A stretch of DNA of 64,000 nucleotides from Candidatus Soleaferrea massiliensis AP7 (GCF_000820765.1 NZ_CCYH01000021.1:62001-126000); one strand, 5' to 3'. Shown: positions 25,462-35,371, counted from the first letter of the stretch. The notes: a model not told the origin generated them from the letters alone. Program-made: numbers and translations.

Positions 25462-26388
25462 TTGGAATTTAAACATATCTCGGTTCTTTTACAGGAGTGC
25501 ATCGACGCGCTACACATCCGGCCCGAAGGCGTCTATGTGGACGGCACGGCCGGCGGCGGCGGACACTCCTTCCATATCGCAGAAAAGCTGCAGGGCGGAA
25601 GGCTCATTGCGCTGGACAAGGACCCGGATGCCATCAATGCGGCGTCCGAACGGCTGCGGGAATTTACCTGCGCGCAGGTCGTCCGGTCGGATTTCGCCGA
25701 CGTCTGCGGTGTGCTGGACAGCCTCGGGATCGCCGGGATCGACGGCATACTGCTGGATCTGGGCGTTTCCTCCTACCAGATGGACACGCCGGGGCGCGGC
25801 TTCTCCTACCAGCATGACGCAAAGCTGGACATGCGGATGTCCCAGACGGGGCTTTCGGCATATGACATTGTCAATACCTATGAGGCGAGGGACCTGGCCC
25901 GCATCCTGCGGGAATTCGGTGAAGAACGCTTCAGTTCCAATATCGCGGCGAACATCGTGAAATACCGAAGCGAACAGCCGCTGGAAACCACCCATCAGCT
26001 GATGGATATCGTCAAAGCATCGATTCCGGCGAAGTTCCGCCGGGACGGCGGAAACCCGGCGAAACGGACCTTTCAGGCGATCCGCATCGCGGTGAACAGC
26101 GAGCTCGACAGCCTGTCCAGATGCCTGGACAGCGTGTTCGACCGGCTGAACCCGAGCGGAAGGATCGCCGTGATCACCTTCCATTCGCTGGAGGACCGCA
26201 TGGTCAAACAGAAATTCGCAGCGCTTGCAAAGGGCTGCACCTGTCCGCCGGACTTCCCGATCTGTGTCTGCGGGAATGAACCGAAGGGAAAGCTCATCAC
26301 GAGGAAGCCCATCGAGCCGACGGCTCTGGAAATCGAACAGAACAATCGAAGCAGAAGTGCAAAATTAAGGGTTATAGAGAAGTTGTAA
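25462..26388 (+). CDS. rsmH: 16S rRNA (cytosine1402-N4)-methyltransferase
   Basis: 308 residues, TTG start with AAGGGGAAC upstream. SAM-binding loop VDGTAGGGGHS (residues ~27-37), GILLDLGVSSYQMD, RGFSY and the C-terminal RPIEPT-like KPIEPT and NNRSRSAKLRV are all typical of RsmH (MraW). It methylates N4 of C1402 in the 30S decoding centre. It is in the canonical position after mraZ; ftsL follows. Confidence 0.96.
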   Translation: MEFKHISVLLQECIDALHIRPEGVYVDGTAGGGGHSFHIAEKLQGGRLIALDKDPDAINAASERLREFTCAQVVRSDFADVCGVLDSLGIAGIDGILLDLGVSSYQMDTPGRGFSYQHDAKLDMRMSQTGLSAYDIVNTYEARDLARILREFGEERFSSNIAANIVKYRSEQPLETTHQLMDIVKASIPAKFRRDGGNPAKRTFQAIRIAVNSELDSLSRCLDSVFDRLNPSGRIAVITFHSLEDRMVKQKFAALAKGCTCPPDFPICVCGNEPKGKLITRKPIEPTALEIEQNNRSRSAKLRVIEKL

Positions 26389-26494
26389 TCAAGTAATAAG
26401 GAAAGCTGATGACGCGCGTATCTGAGTCAGGATGAAAAACAAAGAATTTTTGTGCACAGATGAGCGGGTTTTCCGACGAAGGGAATGGAAACGA

Positions 26495-26995
26495 ATGCAA
26501 GAGAAAAAGAATATCCTTTACGAAGATGACAATCGAGCTTATGACCTGTCCATCTATGCGCCAAAACCCCAGGGCCCCGAAGAGGTGCCCGAAATCAAGG
26601 TTGTTTCCAAAAGAAAACCGAAACAAAAGCTCATCACCGTCCAGAACGTCGCGCTTGCGCTGATTCTGGTGGTCATGACCGCTTTCATGCTATATAACCG
26701 CGCGGTCCTCACCGAGATCGGCGGACAGATCGCCACGCAGAACGGCGTCCTGAACGAGCTGCAGTCCGAAACCGAGCGGCTGAGCGTCGAACTGGACCGC
26801 AAGATGTCGCTGAACAGCATCGAAAACTACGCGACCACGCAGCTTGGACTCAGCAAGATGCAGAAGTACCAGGTGGAATACGTCAACCTTTCGCAGGGAG
26901 ATCAGGTCGAACTGACCCAAAAAGGGGAGACACAGCCAAAAACAGACCGGTTTGCACAATTTGTTGACATGCTGAAGGAATACCTGAAGGTTTGA
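26495..26995 (+). CDS. ftsL: FtsL-like septum protein
   Basis: 166 residues from ATG 26495 (AAGGGA about 9 bp upstream). An in-frame ATG at 26432 would add 21 residues but has only a weak CAGG site. Topology fits FtsL: cytoplasmic basic stretch (KRKPKQK, residues 39-45), one membrane helix (about 46-68), then an extracytoplasmic coiled coil (about 72-105, IATQNGVLNELQSETERLSVEL) and the NYATTQLGLSK motif. FtsL bridges FtsQ/DivIB and DivIC and regulates the septal synthase. Sequence similarity is weak, so the assignment rests on topology and position. Confidence 0.8.
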   Translation: MQEKKNILYEDDNRAYDLSIYAPKPQGPEEVPEIKVVSKRKPKQKLITVQNVALALILVVMTAFMLYNRAVLTEIGGQIATQNGVLNELQSETERLSVELDRKMSLNSIENYATTQLGLSKMQKYQVEYVNLSQGDQVELTQKGETQPKTDRFAQFVDMLKEYLKV

Positions 26996-27043
26996 CGCAA
27001 TAAAATGGTAGTAACCAAAAAGACTGTTAAATAAAAAGACATC

Positions 27044-27087
27044 AATACTAAGTTGTTTGAGACATGATTCGCAAACAGCTTAGTATT
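27044..27087. other. Stable hairpin between ftsL and the PBP gene
   Basis: 16-bp arms (27044-27059 with 27072-27087), 15 of 16 paired, with a 12-nt loop. It is followed by CTTTC rather than a clean T-run. It could attenuate the transcript between ftsL and the PBP gene or protect an RNA end. Confidence 0.5.
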
Positions 27088-27215
27088 CTTTCAATATGGG
27101 CAGTTTTGCGGGACGAATCCTGTGCTTCGGGGCGGAAATCTGCCGTCCGGTGAACAAAGGGTTCTATTACGGCACAGGGTACATAAAAATAGCAAAGAGG
27201 AGTGAACAACACAAG

Positions 27216-29447
27216 ATGCTTACAGGACCATCCAATACCATGAGAAAGCGCATGTTTGTCATGATGGCCGGCCTGGTGCTGCTCGGCTTTATCGGCCTGA
27301 TCGGCAGGCTTTTTTACCTGCAGGTGGTGGCGAACGACGATCTGCAGAAGAAGGCGACCAACCAGCAGCTCAGGACGACGGAAATCAGCCCGAAGCGCGG
27401 TACGATCTACGACCGCAACATGAATATCCTGGCGAAGAGCGCCACGGTCTGGACCGTGTTTGTCTCTCCCGCCGACATAGAGGACGACAAGGAGAAGGAA
27501 CTGATTGCAAGCGGCCTGTCCGAAATTCTGGAGGTCGACAAACAGGACCTGCTCGACAAGATGAAGAACAACACCTACTATGAGATTGTCAAGAAGAAGA
27601 TAGAAAAGGATGTCGCCGACAAGGTGGTCGAATTCGTCACCGAAAAGAACATTACGGCGGTGCATCTGGTGGAGGACAACAAGCGCTACTATCCGAACAA
27701 CAACCTCGCGTCCACTGTGATCGGCTTCACTGGAACCGACAATCAGGGACTTGCGGGCATCGAGGCGTATTACGACAAAATATTGACCGGTACAGCGGGT
27801 AAAATTGTATCGGCGAAGAATGCCTGGGGCACCGACATGCCGTTCAAATACGAACAAATGTACGACGCCAAGGACGGCAACAGCCTGGTGCTGACCATCG
27901 ACAACGTGATCCAGTATTTCCTGGAGAATAACCTCGAGATGGCGGTCGAGGAGTACGGCGTCGAGAACCGCGCCGCCGCCATCGCCATCGACGTCAACAC
28001 CGGCGAGATTTTGGGCATGGCGACTAAGCCCGACTTCAACCTGAACGAGCCGTTCGAGATCAGCGACCCGGCCATCAAAGAGGAGCTGGAAAAGCTGACA
28101 GGCGAAGCGTACAGCAAGGAGCTTCGGAAGCAGCAGGAAGCGCAGTGGCGCAACAAGTGCATCTCCGACCCGTATGAGCCGGGATCGGTTTTCAAGATCA
28201 TCACGGCGTCGAGCGCGCTCGAGGAGGGCACCGATACCAAGGACAGTCAGTTCTTCTGCAACGGTTCGCTGACCGTTGCGGGCCGCAACATCTCCTGCTG
28301 GAAGCACGCGGGACACGGCGCCGAGGATTTCACCCACGCGCTGATGAATTCCTGCAACCCGGCCTTCATGGCGATCGGCGCCAAGCTGGGTCCGGAAAAC
28401 TACTTTAAATACTTCAAAGCATACGGGCTGACCGAATTGACCGGCATCGACCTGCCCGGCGAGGCGGAGAGCATCTACCATCCGCTGTCCGACCTGCAGG
28501 GACCGGTGGAGCTGGCGGTTTCCTCGTTCGGCCAGACCTTCAAGGTCACGCCGATCCAGCTCATCACGGCGGTTTCGGCCGCGATCAACGGCGGCAAGCT
28601 GGTTCAGCCGCACATCGTCAAGCAGGTGGTGGATGCGGACGGCAACGTCGTCAAGGATTACAGCACAACCGTCAAGCGCGAGGTCATCTCCGAGGAGGTT
28701 TCCAACGAGATCGCGCTGATGCTTGAGAAGGTCGTCACCGAGGGAAGCGGACGCAACGCCTACATCGCGGGCTACCGCATCGGCGGAAAGACCGGTACCT
28801 CCGAGAAGATCGACCAGCAGGTCAACGGCCAGGTCGTCGACTTCATCTCGTCCTTCATGGGATTCGCCCCGGCCGACGATCCGCAGATCGCCGTGCTGGT
28901 TCTTCTGGATGAGCCGACCAAGGCATCCACCTTCGGTTCGGTCATCGCGGCGCCGGTTGTCGGTTCGGTCCTTTCCGAGACACTGTCCTATATGGGCATC
29001 GAACCGCAGTATACGGCCGAGGAGCTTGAGAAGATGGACATCAGCGTCCCGAACGTCGTCGGCAGAAAGCGTCTGGAAGGCCAGAACGACCTGAACCTGC
29101 TGGGCCTGCAGTGCCGCATCGTCGGAAACGGCGAGACGATTCTCGAGCAGATCCCGTCCGGCGGGGACTCAATTCCGCGCGGCGGAACGGTCATCATCTA
29201 CACGGAGGAATCCTCCTCAAGCAAGGTCACGGTGCCGGATGTAGTCGGCAAGAGCGGGCAGGAGGCCAATCAGGAGATCATCAACGCGGGCCTTAACATC
29301 CGTATCGCCGGATCCGGCATAGACAGCGGGCCGTCCACTGCGGCCAAACAGGAGCCTGCCGCCGGCGAAGAGGTGGATGAGGGCACGGTTGTCACGGTCA
29401 CCTTTGTGACCGAAGAACCGGTCGACCAGCTCCCGGTCACGCAGTAA
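27216..29447 (+). CDS. spoVD: Class B penicillin-binding protein with PASTA domains (SpoVD/FtsI type)
   Basis: 743 residues from ATG 27216 (GAGGAG about 15 bp upstream; ATG 27240 is an alternative). Order: basic cytoplasmic tail, one membrane helix (MFVMMAGLVLLGFIGLIGRLFYL), PBP dimerisation domain with RGTIYDRN, then transpeptidase with S324-V-F-K, S379-C-N and K525-TGT. Two C-terminal PASTA domains start at about residues 609 (VPNVVG) and 676 (VPDVVG). It cross-links septal peptidoglycan with its FtsW/SpoVE partner. PASTA domains and position fit SpoVD, but only one such gene is seen here, so it could be the vegetative FtsI/Pbp2B. Confidence 0.9.
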   Translation: MLTGPSNTMRKRMFVMMAGLVLLGFIGLIGRLFYLQVVANDDLQKKATNQQLRTTEISPKRGTIYDRNMNILAKSATVWTVFVSPADIEDDKEKELIASGLSEILEVDKQDLLDKMKNNTYYEIVKKKIEKDVADKVVEFVTEKNITAVHLVEDNKRYYPNNNLASTVIGFTGTDNQGLAGIEAYYDKILTGTAGKIVSAKNAWGTDMPFKYEQMYDAKDGNSLVLTIDNVIQYFLENNLEMAVEEYGVENRAAAIAIDVNTGEILGMATKPDFNLNEPFEISDPAIKEELEKLTGEAYSKELRKQQEAQWRNKCISDPYEPGSVFKIITASSALEEGTDTKDSQFFCNGSLTVAGRNISCWKHAGHGAEDFTHALMNSCNPAFMAIGAKLGPENYFKYFKAYGLTELTGIDLPGEAESIYHPLSDLQGPVELAVSSFGQTFKVTPIQLITAVSAAINGGKLVQPHIVKQVVDADGNVVKDYSTTVKREVISEEVSNEIALMLEKVVTEGSGRNAYIAGYRIGGKTGTSEKIDQQVNGQVVDFISSFMGFAPADDPQIAVLVLLDEPTKASTFGSVIAAPVVGSVLSETLSYMGIEPQYTAEELEKMDISVPNVVGRKRLEGQNDLNLLGLQCRIVGNGETILEQIPSGGDSIPRGGTVIIYTEESSSSKVTVPDVVGKSGQEANQEIINAGLNIRIAGSGIDSGPSTAAKQEPAAGEEVDEGTVVTVTFVTEEPVDQLPVTQ

Positions 29448-29628
29448 ACCGGCAGCGTGCGTCGGGAACAGAAGAAGCCGGGTTTAAACAGAAGACAGCT
29501 TGTTTTTTGACAGAGAGCAATGGCTGGATGCTATGAGATTCATCCAAATGCAAACGTAAAGTTTATGGAAGATGAAACCGCCCAATTTCCGGTGATTTCA
29601 ACCTTCATAACAGAATATGACGCAACAA

Positions 29629-29661
29629 GCGCACCCTTCCGCATTCTGGGGAAGGGTGCGC
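29629..29661. terminator. Hairpin downstream of the PBP gene
   Basis: Perfect 12-bp stem GCGCACCCTTCC (29629-29640) with 29650-29661; no T-run, so termination would need help. Confidence 0.45.
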
Positions 29662-29677
29662 AAAGATAAGCTTATAA

Positions 29678-29870
29678 GGTTTTTGCCGCTTGGGCTTGCA
29701 GTTTTTCAAGGCGAAATTTTTGCCGCTTGAATTTGCATTTTTCAGGGCAAGGTTTTTGCAGCTTGAACTTATAAATTAGCAGGAAAGGTTTTTGAAGTTT
29801 TAGCATACTGATTTTTAACCCTGTCTTTTTGCAGCCTGGGTTTACAGGTTTTTGCATCATAGGCGCTCGG
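29678..29870. repeat. Degenerate ~36-bp tandem repeat
   Basis: Units share AGGTTTTTGC-GCTTG--CTTGCATTTTTC. The periodicity shows up on the minus strand as a repeated 12-residue pattern (KLQKP...KF). About four to five units, increasingly degraded to the right. Confidence 0.6.
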
Positions 29871-30132
29871 AAGGCCACAGGGATGAAGAATCAGCACATC
29901 ATTTTATCTCAGTCAGAAGATTCAGCGTTGCAGACGCTTATTCTTATAAATCACCGCTTTTTGACAGATGCGGTGCAGCAGGATCGCGAAAGAGACTGGC
30001 AGCCGAACGATGGAGAAGCAGCGGGATGCCGTGTTCTGAGGATTTCAACAAAGAGCCGGATAATGAGTGCCGTTTATGTCAACGATATGGTTGGATATCG
30101 ATTTTTACCGCTTATGCTGTCAGGAGGCTGTT

Positions 30133-31596
30133 ATGAAACTTTCAAAACTGCTGGAAGGAATCGAATACACCGGAAACACGCCGGATGCTGATATCACGGA
30201 GGTTACCTGCAATTCTCAAATTGCGCAGGAAGGAAGCGCCTTTGTCTGCATCCAGGGAACAAAGGACGACGGGCATATGCATGTCCGGGACGCGCTGGAA
30301 CGCGGCGCGTCGGTTGTCGTCTGCGCGCGGGATACCGGCGTCGAAAATCAGGTTGTTGTAAAGGATACCCGCGAAGCCTATGCGGTGATGTGCGCGAACC
30401 TGAACGGCAATCCCGCACGGAAGCTCAAGCTGATCGGTGTGACCGGCACAAACGGCAAGACGACGATCACCTATCTGTTAAAACATATCTTACAGGAAGC
30501 CGGCTACAGGGTCGGCGTCATCGGCACGATTCACAACGAGATTGGAGACATCGTGTTGCCGGCAAAACACACGACGCCCGACCCGGCGCAGCTGCATGTG
30601 CTGTTTTCCCGCATGCTGAAGGCCGGCTGCCAGTATGTCGTCATGGAGGCCTCCTCCCATGCGCTGGATCAGGAACGCCTGACCGGCTGCCGGTTTGAGG
30701 CCGGCATCTTTACAAACCTCACGCAGGACCATCTCGACTACCACGGCACGATGGAGAACTACTTTGCGGCCAAGAAAAAGCTGTTCGACATGAGCCGCAT
30801 CGCGGTTGTGAACCTCGACGACCCCTATGGTCGCAGGATTGCCGATGAATACAGGGGCCGCTGCCGGGTATACACCTTTTCCATCACCGACGACCAAGCC
30901 GATTTCACGGCAAAGGATATTAGAAGCCATGCCGGCGGAAGCCGGTTTTCCCTGCTGCACGCCGGAGGGCTTGAACGCATCCGTTTCTGCATGCCGGGAG
31001 ATTTCTCCGTCTCGAATGCGACGGCTGCGGCGGGCTGCGGCGCGGCGCTCGGCATCCCAATGGAGAAGGTCGCGGCGGGGCTCTGCAGCTGCGAGGGTGT
31101 GCGCGGACGCACCGAGGTGCTGCCGACAAACACCGATTATACGGTCATCTGCGACTATGCGCACTCGCCGGACGGCCTGCTCAAGGTCATCACGACCTTC
31201 CGGCAGTTTGCGAAGGGGCGGGTGGTGACGCTGTTCGGCTGCGCGGGCAACCGTGACCGGACAAAACGCGCCAAGATGGCCGACATCGTCGCGGAAAACT
31301 CCGATTTTGTGATCCTCACCTCCGACAACCCGCGCGACGAAGATCCGATGCAGATCATCGGCGACGCGATGCCGGGCCTGGAGAAACACAAAACGCCCTG
31401 TAAAATCCTTCCGGACCGGTTTGAAGCGATAGAATGGGCACTTGAAAATTCCCGGAAAGATGATATACTTATTCTAGCCGGAAAAGGGCATGAGGACTAT
31501 CAGGTTCTGAACTATGGAACCATCTATTTTGACGAGCACCGGATTGTGCTGGATCTTCTGAACCGTATGCGGCAAAAGGAGAAACCGTCCGGTTAG
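30133..31596 (+). CDS. murE: UDP-MurNAc-tripeptide synthetase (meso-DAP-adding MurE)
   Basis: 487 residues from ATG 30133 (AGGAGG upstream; an open frame reaches back to 30067). P-loop GVTGTNGKTT at residues 102-111. The amino-acid specificity motif reads DNPR (398-401), the meso-diaminopimelate signature rather than the lysine type. MurE adds meso-DAP to UDP-MurNAc-L-Ala-D-Glu in the cytoplasm. murF follows 82 bp downstream. Confidence 0.95.
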   Translation: MKLSKLLEGIEYTGNTPDADITEVTCNSQIAQEGSAFVCIQGTKDDGHMHVRDALERGASVVVCARDTGVENQVVVKDTREAYAVMCANLNGNPARKLKLIGVTGTNGKTTITYLLKHILQEAGYRVGVIGTIHNEIGDIVLPAKHTTPDPAQLHVLFSRMLKAGCQYVVMEASSHALDQERLTGCRFEAGIFTNLTQDHLDYHGTMENYFAAKKKLFDMSRIAVVNLDDPYGRRIADEYRGRCRVYTFSITDDQADFTAKDIRSHAGGSRFSLLHAGGLERIRFCMPGDFSVSNATAAAGCGAALGIPMEKVAAGLCSCEGVRGRTEVLPTNTDYTVICDYAHSPDGLLKVITTFRQFAKGRVVTLFGCAGNRDRTKRAKMADIVAENSDFVILTSDNPRDEDPMQIIGDAMPGLEKHKTPCKILPDRFEAIEWALENSRKDDILILAGKGHEDYQVLNYGTIYFDEHRIVLDLLNRMRQKEKPSG

Positions 31597-31678
31597 CGGC
31601 AAGGGCCGCCGCGATATGGACACAGTGAGCGTCCTCAGCCTTCGGGCAAACCATCATGGAAAGGGTTTACGGGACAGT

Positions 31679-33037
31679 ATGAAGGAATTGGATTTACACG
31701 AGGTAGCCCAGGCACTCGGCAGTGACAGCCGGGTTTCGGGCAGGATCTCTTCGGTCAGCACCGATACCAGGAGCATCGAGCCGGGAAGCCTGTTTTTTGC
31801 CCTGCGCGGGGAACGGTTCGACGGGCACCTGTTCGCCGGCCGCGCGCTGGAAGAGGGCGCAGCCTGCGTTGTGGCCGACCGGAAGGTCGATATCCCGGAT
31901 GACAGGGTCATCTATGTGAAAAGCACGCGGCAGGCGTTTCTGGATATGGCGCAGTATTACCGCTCGCAGTTCAGTCTCCTGCTGGTCGCGGTGACCGGCT
32001 CGGTCGGCAAGACGACCACCAAGGAGATGATCGCGGCGGTGCTCGAAAGCCGATACAAGACGCTCAAGACGCAGGGCAACTACAACAACGAGGTCGGGCT
32101 TCCCAAGACGCTGCTGCGTCTGGATGACAGCTTCCAGGCCGGCGTCATCGAGATGGGCATGTCGGCGTTCGGCGAAATCCATGAACTCACCGTGGCCACC
32201 CGGCCGCAGATGGCGGTTGTGACGGTCATCGGCGTGTCGCACATCGAGCATCTCGGCAGCCGGGAGAACATCCTGAAGGCGAAGCTCGAGATCACCGACG
32301 GGCTTGAGAAAGGCTCCCCGCTGATCCTGAACGGGGACGACGACCTGCTTTGCCGGGTCAAAGACGAAAATTTCCACATCTATCTGTACGGCATCGACAA
32401 CCCGGACTGCGACATCCGCGCCGTGGACCTCTGCGAACAGGCGGACAGCACCTCCTTTGCGATATTATGGAATCAAAACAGATATGAAGCCAGGATTCCA
32501 TGCATCGGCCGGCACAATGTCCTGAACGCGCTGGCGGCCTTCCTGACCGGCGTGCTGCTGGAGATTGCACCGGAAACCTGCATCCAGGCGCTGCTCGATT
32601 ACGTGCCCTCAGGCATGCGGCAGCGCACCGTGCGGCATAACGGCTATACCGTCGTCGAGGACTGCTACAACGCAAGCCCCGACTCGATGACCGCCGCGCT
32701 CACGACGCTTTCGGGCATGCGCTGTGAAGGCAGGAAGATCGCCGTGCTCAGCGATATGCTTGAGCTGGGCGAATATGCCGAACAGAGCCACCGGGAGACC
32801 GGCGCGCTCGCGGCGAAGCTAGACATCGGCCTGCTGCTTACATACGGCGACGAGTCGGCGCACTGCGTGGATGCGGCAAGGGAAGCGGGAATGTCTCAGG
32901 CGTACCATTTTGAAGACAAACAAAAGCTCTATGAATGCCTGAAACGAAGCGTCCGGGAGGGCGACATCGTCTGGTTCAAGGCCAGCCGGGGCATGAAACT
33001 GGAGGAGATCATCAACAAATTGTACGAGGAGTGTTAA
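31679..33037 (+). CDS. murF: UDP-MurNAc-tripeptide:D-Ala-D-Ala ligase
   Basis: 452 residues from ATG 31679 (GAAAGGG about 14 bp upstream; the open frame reaches back to 31616 without a better site). ATP-binding loop VTGSVGKTTTKEM at about residues 105-117, TQGNYNNEVGLPKTLL, and VVEDCYNASPDSM, all MurF hallmarks. It adds D-Ala-D-Ala to finish the UDP-MurNAc-pentapeptide. mraY starts 7 bp after its stop, so the two are cotranscribed. Confidence 0.96.
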   Translation: MKELDLHEVAQALGSDSRVSGRISSVSTDTRSIEPGSLFFALRGERFDGHLFAGRALEEGAACVVADRKVDIPDDRVIYVKSTRQAFLDMAQYYRSQFSLLLVAVTGSVGKTTTKEMIAAVLESRYKTLKTQGNYNNEVGLPKTLLRLDDSFQAGVIEMGMSAFGEIHELTVATRPQMAVVTVIGVSHIEHLGSRENILKAKLEITDGLEKGSPLILNGDDDLLCRVKDENFHIYLYGIDNPDCDIRAVDLCEQADSTSFAILWNQNRYEARIPCIGRHNVLNALAAFLTGVLLEIAPETCIQALLDYVPSGMRQRTVRHNGYTVVEDCYNASPDSMTAALTTLSGMRCEGRKIAVLSDMLELGEYAEQSHRETGALAAKLDIGLLLTYGDESAHCVDAAREAGMSQAYHFEDKQKLYECLKRSVREGDIVWFKASRGMKLEEIINKLYEEC

Positions 33038-33044
33038 CGAGGTT

Positions 33045-34055
33045 ATGAACAGTTTACCAGTCATCATGGCGGCGGTCATCGCGTTTGCCGTCACGGCAGT
33101 TTTAGGGTTCTGGCTGATCCCGTTTTTAAAGAAGCTCAAATACGGACAGACAATTCTCGACATCGGTCCCGTCTGGCACAAGGATAAGCAGGGAACGCCT
33201 ACCATGGGCGGAATCATGTTTATAATCGGCATGGTTTTGGCCATCCTAATATCATATCTCCTGCTCGCGTCGCAGGCCGGCATGCTCTCAGACCCCGCGC
33301 ACAACCTGACCAACGTCAAGCTGGTTGCGGGCCTTCTGATGGCGCTGGCCTACGGGCTGATCGGCTTCATCGACGACTACATCAAGGTGGTCAAGAAGCG
33401 CAACCTCGGGCTTACGGCGACGCAGAAGCTGATCTTCCAGTTCCTGACCGCGGGCGCATACCTGCTGAGCATCTACTTAGCCGGCGATAAAAGCACCGTG
33501 GTCGTCTTTCCGCTGATCGGCCAGCTCGACTTCGGCTTCTTCTACTATCCGCTGATGCTGCTACTGATCGTGTTCATCGTCAACGCGGTCAACCTGACCG
33601 ACGGCGTGGACGGCCTCGCGACCTCCGTAACCTTTGTCAGTGCGATCGGTTTTATGATCATCGCGACGCTGCTCGGCTTCGTGAACGCAAGCATCATGTC
33701 CACGGCGCTGGCGGCCGGATGTGTCGGGTTCCTGGTCTGGAACTTCCACCCGGCCAAGGTGTTTATGGGGGATACCGGTTCCCTGTTTTTAGGCGGCATG
33801 CTGGTCGCCGTCGCGTTTGCGCTTGGACTTCCGGTCCTGCTTCTCCCGGTTGGCATCATCTATATTGTCGAGGCGCTGTCGGTGGTGCTGCAGGTCATCA
33901 GCTTCAAGACGACCGGCAAGCGCATCTTCAAGATGAGCCCGATCCACCACCACTTTGAGATGGGGGGGTGGAGCGAGGTCAAAATTGTGGGCGTATTTTC
34001 CCTGGTGCAGCTTATCGGCTGCGGCATTGCCATTGCGTGCGTATACTTTATGTAA
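33045..34055 (+). CDS. mraY: Phospho-MurNAc-pentapeptide transferase
   Basis: 336 residues, about ten membrane helices. Conserved cytoplasmic motifs: LDIGPVWHKDKQGTPTMGG, FIDDYIKVV with the Asp pair, NAVNLTDGVDGLA and the MSPIHHHFEMGGWSE signature. It transfers phospho-MurNAc-pentapeptide to undecaprenyl phosphate, forming lipid I. In most related clusters murD lies between mraY and ftsW; here ftsW follows after 26 bp. Confidence 0.97.
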   Translation: MNSLPVIMAAVIAFAVTAVLGFWLIPFLKKLKYGQTILDIGPVWHKDKQGTPTMGGIMFIIGMVLAILISYLLLASQAGMLSDPAHNLTNVKLVAGLLMALAYGLIGFIDDYIKVVKKRNLGLTATQKLIFQFLTAGAYLLSIYLAGDKSTVVVFPLIGQLDFGFFYYPLMLLLIVFIVNAVNLTDGVDGLATSVTFVSAIGFMIIATLLGFVNASIMSTALAAGCVGFLVWNFHPAKVFMGDTGSLFLGGMLVAVAFALGLPVLLLPVGIIYIVEALSVVLQVISFKTTGKRIFKMSPIHHHFEMGGWSEVKIVGVFSLVQLIGCGIAIACVYFM

Positions 34056-34081
34056 AATTTCCAAATTGGAGGTGAGTTTTA

Positions 34082-35248
34082 TTGGCTGCAAAAGGGTCAT
34101 CGAAATCAATCGGGACGAAAAAACAGGGGACGAAAAAAAATAGCGCGAAACCTTCCATGGATCTGATCTTCCTGTTGCTTGTGCTGGCGCTGCTCACCTT
34201 CGGTTTGATTATGCTGTTTTCGGCAAGCTACGCGCAGGGCTACTACCGTCAGGACGGAGACAGCTTTTATTACATCAAAAGGCAGCTGGTCTTTGCATTT
34301 ATCGGAGTCGCGGCGATGATCGTGATTTCCTTTGTCAACTACCGGGTGCTGGAAAAGCTTGCGGTGCCGATCATGGCGCTTGCGGTGGTCCTGCTCATTG
34401 TGGTGCTGTTCTGTCCCCCGGATGAAAACGGCATTCGCCGCTGGATACCGCTGGGCATCTTTTCCGTACAGCCGTCCGAGATCGTAAAGTTTGCGGTCAT
34501 ACTCCTGTTTGCCAAGATCATTGTACTCAAAGACAAGCACATGAAGGAGTTCAAGCACGGCATCCTGCCGTTCGGCATCATCCTGGTGCTGATCTCGGCG
34601 CTGATGATACTCGAACCGCATCTGTCCGGCACGATCATCATCCTGATGCTCGGCTGTATCATGATGATTGTGGGAGGGGCGAACCTCAAGTGGTTCACGA
34701 TAGCCGGCATCGCCGGGGTGATCGGGGTATTCCTGATCATTGTGACCGGCACGGTCCAGTACGCCGGGTCGCGCGTGGATGTCTGGCTGGACCCGTTCTC
34801 GGACGCGCTCGGCGACGGTTTCCAGACCGTGCAGTCGCTGTACGCAATCGGTTCGGGCGGCCTGATGGGCGTGGGACTCGGCAATTCGCGGCAGAAGTTC
34901 CTGTACATCCCGGAGCCGCAGAACGACTTCATCTTCGCGATCGTCTGCGAGGAGCTCGGCTTCATTGGCGCGGCGCTGATCATCATCCTGTTCGCGCTGC
35001 TGCTCTGGCGCGGCTTCACCATCGCGATGAAGGCGAAGGACAAATTCGCTTCGCTGGTGGCGGCCGGCCTGACCGCGCAGGTTGCGATCCAGGCGATGCT
35101 CAACATCGCGGTTGTCACCAATTCGATTCCGAACACCGGCATCAGCCTGCCGTTCTTCAGTTCGGGCGGTACGTCGCTGATCATGCTGCTGGCCCAGATG
35201 GGAGTTGTCCTGTCCATCTCCCGTTATTCCAACATCGAAAAGACCTAG
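34082..35248 (+). CDS. ftsW: SEDS-family peptidoglycan glycosyltransferase (FtsW/SpoVE)
   Basis: 388 residues, TTG start with GGAGGTGAG upstream. A basic N-terminus leads into about ten membrane helices. SEDS signatures present: VQPSEIVKFAVILLFAK, GLGNSRQKFLYIPEPQNDFIFA, and the C-terminal GISLPFFSSGGTSL. It polymerises lipid II, acting with the class B PBP encoded at 27216. SpoVE and FtsW cannot be separated by sequence alone here. Confidence 0.94.
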   Translation: MAAKGSSKSIGTKKQGTKKNSAKPSMDLIFLLLVLALLTFGLIMLFSASYAQGYYRQDGDSFYYIKRQLVFAFIGVAAMIVISFVNYRVLEKLAVPIMALAVVLLIVVLFCPPDENGIRRWIPLGIFSVQPSEIVKFAVILLFAKIIVLKDKHMKEFKHGILPFGIILVLISALMILEPHLSGTIIILMLGCIMMIVGGANLKWFTIAGIAGVIGVFLIIVTGTVQYAGSRVDVWLDPFSDALGDGFQTVQSLYAIGSGGLMGVGLGNSRQKFLYIPEPQNDFIFAIVCEELGFIGAALIIILFALLLWRGFTIAMKAKDKFASLVAAGLTAQVAIQAMLNIAVVTNSIPNTGISLPFFSSGGTSLIMLLAQMGVVLSISRYSNIEKT

Positions 35249-35371
35249 CGCTTTTTCCGGCGGGAACGCCGGGCGAAGGGCGGAATCGATGGATGGGCCT
35301 GTATGCGGACAGTCACATATGACAGGGAACACCAGGACAAATGAGACGGATGAAGAAAGGGGCGCGACACC

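Larger units (their letters stand above)
29448..30132. other. 685-bp gap inside the dcw cluster
   Basis: No convincing gene. It holds a hairpin at 29629-29661 and a degenerate 36-bp tandem repeat at about 29678-29870. Open frames across it lack ribosome sites and any family resemblance. Confidence 0.5.

Noticed and set aside
27048..28613. 521-codon ORF antisense to the PBP gene
   Set aside because: Long antisense frames are expected opposite GC-rich genes; the forward strand has complete catalytic motifs.
29672..29878. 68-codon minus-strand ORF with a 12-residue repeat
   Set aside because: The protein pattern simply mirrors the 36-bp DNA tandem repeat, and there is no ribosome site.
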